DNA from: Accumulibacter sp.
GTDB taxonomy: Bacteria; Pseudomonadota; Gammaproteobacteria; Burkholderiales; Rhodocyclaceae
Assembly (NCBI RefSeq): GCF_036625195.1
Contig: NZ_JAZKUG010000001.1
Span: forward strand, 248,001-312,000
Direction of reading: 5' to 3'
Length of the DNA stretch: 64,000 bases
The notes under the pieces are model-generated. The model did not search any database. It was not told the DNA's origin and saw only the letters and a list, made by a program, of their open reading frames with translations. Position numbers and translations under genes: made by a program. Numbering within the stretch: position 1 is the first letter of the stretch; every line of letters starts with the position of its first letter. Shown here piece by piece: positions 62,288 through 64,000 of the stretch.

Positions 62288-63397
62288 TCAGTTGCCGAAC
62301 AGGCCCTTCAGAGACTTCATGATCGTCGCTCCGCCCGGCACCACCGAATCGGCAGCCGCGTCTCCCGCCGCCTCCCGCGCCATGTCGCCCATGCCGAGCA
62401 GCGCCGAGTCGAAGCTGTTGACGCGCACGCGGGCGGTCCAGATCGGCGGCTTTTTCTCGCCGGCCTTCTGCGGCGGATGGGCGAAGCTGCGCGTCGGACC
62501 GAGCGCCTCGCCCATCAGCATCGCGCCCTGCGTCCGGGCAAAGATGCCCGCCGGAATCGTGCACGTGTTCTGGCTCGCCGGCAGCATCGGCGCCTGGTTC
62601 CTCGACGCCATCCAGATGATCACCTCGCGCTCGTTGGCGGCGCCGACGGCGTTCAGGTTGTAGCCACGGGCACGCGCCAGGGCCGCCCACTGCAGGGGAA
62701 TCGCCGCGCTCAGGCTGCCGCTGCCGGCGCGCAGGCCCATCGGCTCGAGGAAGTCCATCTGCTGGTCGAGCGCATAGCGAATCTCCTGCGGCATGAAGCT
62801 CGTCCGCACCAGATGCTCGCCGACCGCCGAGGCGTCGGCCGGCACGGTACCGCCTGACGGATCGCCCTGCGGCCACCACAGCGTGCGCGGCGGCAGGCTC
62901 TCGCCGCCGTCGGCGCCACCCTTGCCCTGCCGGCTGTGGCGCGCCATCGCCGCCACCTCTGGCGAGACGCGGCTGTCGATCGTGCGCAGGTCGATCACTT
63001 CCGGCTGGCCGGCTGGCACACTGGCGCCGCAACCCCAGTAGAGGAGCAGTTTGCCGCCCTGATCATCGGCCGCGCCACCCTCGCCCTTGCCGCGCCGCTC
63101 GCCACGCAGCGGCAGCACCGGCCCGATGCGCATCGCCTCGGGAACGATGTGCTCGGCGCTTGCCCCGCCGGCGAGATCAACCGGGCTCGTCAGGCGCAGA
63201 TCCATCATCCGGCTGACACTGCTGCCACGCCCGCTCATCATGCCGAGCATGCCGCTCATTCCGCCGCCACCGGCAAAGCCGGAATGCGTGCTCAGCGTCA
63301 TCTCGTAGCTCACCGGCGCCGCCATGGCCACCGGCACGATGCCGGCACTCGCCAGTGCTGCCGCCAGCGGCAGAAGACCGCTCATCTTCGTTCTCAT
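62288..63397 (-). CDS. exported protein of unknown function, Gly/Met-rich N-terminus
   Basis: 369 residues from ATG 63397, with GGAG at 7-nt spacing. A signal peptide (LPLAAALASAGIVPVAMAAP) precedes a Gly/Met-rich stretch (GGGGMSGMLGMMSGRGSSV) that includes SRMMDLRL. The middle has LLYWGCGASVPAGQP and LWWPQGDPSGGTVP, suggesting a folded beta-rich domain; the latter half contains SLSAAIPLQWAALARARGYN and NQAPMLPASQNTCTIP. I do not recognise the family. It is preceded by a separate gene in the same direction (63493 on) with a 95-nt gap. Confidence 0.75.
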   Translation of the reverse strand: MRTKMSGLLPLAAALASAGIVPVAMAAPVSYEMTLSTHSGFAGGGGMSGMLGMMSGRGSSVSRMMDLRLTSPVDLAGGASAEHIVPEAMRIGPVLPLRGERRGKGEGGAADDQGGKLLLYWGCGASVPAGQPEVIDLRTIDSRVSPEVAAMARHSRQGKGGADGGESLPPRTLWWPQGDPSGGTVPADASAVGEHLVRTSFMPQEIRYALDQQMDFLEPMGLRAGSGSLSAAIPLQWAALARARGYNLNAVGAANEREVIIWMASRNQAPMLPASQNTCTIPAGIFARTQGAMLMGEALGPTRSFAHPPQKAGEKKPPIWTARVRVNSFDSALLGMGDMAREAAGDAAADSVVPGGATIMKSLKGLFGN

Positions 63398-63432
63398 CAG
63401 GATCTCCTGGTTCGCAGTTGTTGGTAGCCGAC

Positions 63433-63438
63433 TGTATA
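63433..63438 (-). promoter_or_regulatory. -10 box candidate for the exported-protein gene
   Basis: TATACA on the minus strand lies 35 nt upstream of the ATG at 63397; no clear -35 is visible. Confidence 0.3.
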
Positions 63439-63492
63439 GCACCGAGGCGGCGACGACGAAAGGGCTCGGCTGGGGCTCGGCCGGCGCCCGCG

Positions 63493-64000
63493 TCAGGCGG
63501 ACAGGGAAGCGCCAGCCTGCGCCACCGCTTCCTGCAGCAGGCCGACATCGGCAGCCGTCGTCCGCCAGTTGTCGAACGCGGCGCGAATGGCGGCGCGGCC
63601 CTGCCAGACGGTGCCGGTGACGAAGGCACGGCCATCGGCCTGGATCGCACGCACCGCCGCCCGGTTCAGTTCGTCGTTCGCGCTGCCGTCGAGCCCGGGG
63701 CGGACGAGCCGGAAACAGACGATGTTCAGCGGCGCCGGATTCATCAGTTCGATCCCCGGCGTCGCCTCGACCCAGCGCGCAAACGCGGCGGCATTGTCGA
63801 CGCAGCGTTCGACCAGCGCGCGATAGCCGGCGCGACCGTAGGCCTTCAGTGCACACCACGCGGCAAGACCGCGGAAGCGACGCGACATCTCGGGGACATG
63901 GGTGAAGGGATCCCAACCCGCACCAGCGGCAACGTAGGCACCGGCAACCGCGAAAGCCTCACGCAGCAGGGCGCCGTCACGGACGAAGGCGAAGCCGCAG
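63493..64000 (-). CDS. PLP-dependent (group II) decarboxylase, C-terminal part
   Basis: The gene enters from beyond the window end; 169 C-terminal residues are visible. The first residues, CGFAFVRDGALL, lie shortly after where the PLP-binding lysine of the family is expected, so the active site itself is outside. Further along are THVPEMSRRFRGLAAWCALKA and the terminal AIRAAFDNWRTTAADVGLL, typical of aromatic-amino-acid or related decarboxylases. The exact substrate cannot be judged from this part. Confidence 0.8.
   Translation of the reverse strand, partial: CGFAFVRDGALLREAFAVAGAYVAAGAGWDPFTHVPEMSRRFRGLAAWCALKAYGRAGYRALVERCVDNAAAFARWVEATPGIELMNPAPLNIVCFRLVRPGLDGSANDELNRAAVRAIQADGRAFVTGTVWQGRAAIRAAFDNWRTTAADVGLLQEAVAQAGASLSA

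Overview
The window looks like chromosome of a GC-rich betaproteobacterium, most likely Rhodocyclales and plausibly an 'Accumulibacter'-like polyphosphate/PHA accumulator. This rests on the betaproteobacterial layout of the translation/transcription gene cluster, the PhaM-type PHA granule protein, the fused indolepyruvate:ferredoxin oxidoreductase and the acyl-CoA ligase/Liv-type ABC cluster. The assignment is by gene content and protein style only; no 16S gene is present.

Region 1 (1-2116): the tail of an unidentified membrane protein, then an Atm1/HMT-type ABC exporter on the plus strand with its own promoter. An intrinsic terminator at 2090-2116 closes the large minus-strand cluster that follows.

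Region 2 (2143-34638, minus strand): a near-continuous 32-kb expression cluster. Read 5' to 3' it runs tRNA-Tyr, tRNA-Gly, tRNA-Thr, tuf, tRNA-Trp, secE, nusG, rplKA, rplJL, rpoBC, rpsLG, fusA, tuf (second, identical copy), the S10 operon, the spc operon with secY, infA, rpmJ, and the alpha operon with rpoA and rplQ. Visible control signals are a consensus-like tRNA promoter, an L10-type leader before rplJ, an attenuator between rplL and rpoB, a str promoter followed by a terminator-like hairpin before rpsL, and internal promoters with TATAAT boxes before rplC, rplN and rpsM. Several -35 boxes overlap the stop codon of the preceding gene.

Region 3 (34648-37493): a complete insertion element with 19-bp perfect inverted repeats and 8-bp direct repeats. 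It encodes a DDE transposase and, translationally coupled upstream of it, a DUF4338 protein of the family that includes the Druantia component DruA. It sits just upstream of the tRNA promoter.

Region 4 (37598-44056, plus strand): an FAD-linked D-lactate/glycolate-type dehydrogenase, a three-domain fused indolepyruvate ferredoxin oxidoreductase, a membrane-anchored methyltransferase-like protein, and PhaM.

Region 5 (44138-52982, minus strand): one operon of long-chain-type acyl-CoA ligase, livG, livH, livM, periplasmic binding protein, livF, a small secreted protein and a CaiB/BaiF CoA-transferase. It looks like an uptake-and-CoA-activation system for an unidentified organic acid. Upstream of it lies a decayed Crp/Fnr regulator gene.

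Region 6 (53501-64000): metY, a degenerate PAS-GGDEF protein, a secretin-domain protein coupled to zapE, the 5-oxoprolinase genes pxpB-pxpC-pxpA, queD, a small ORF, a SYLF-domain exported protein, an unrecognised exported protein, and the C-terminal part of a PLP-dependent decarboxylase running off the window edge.
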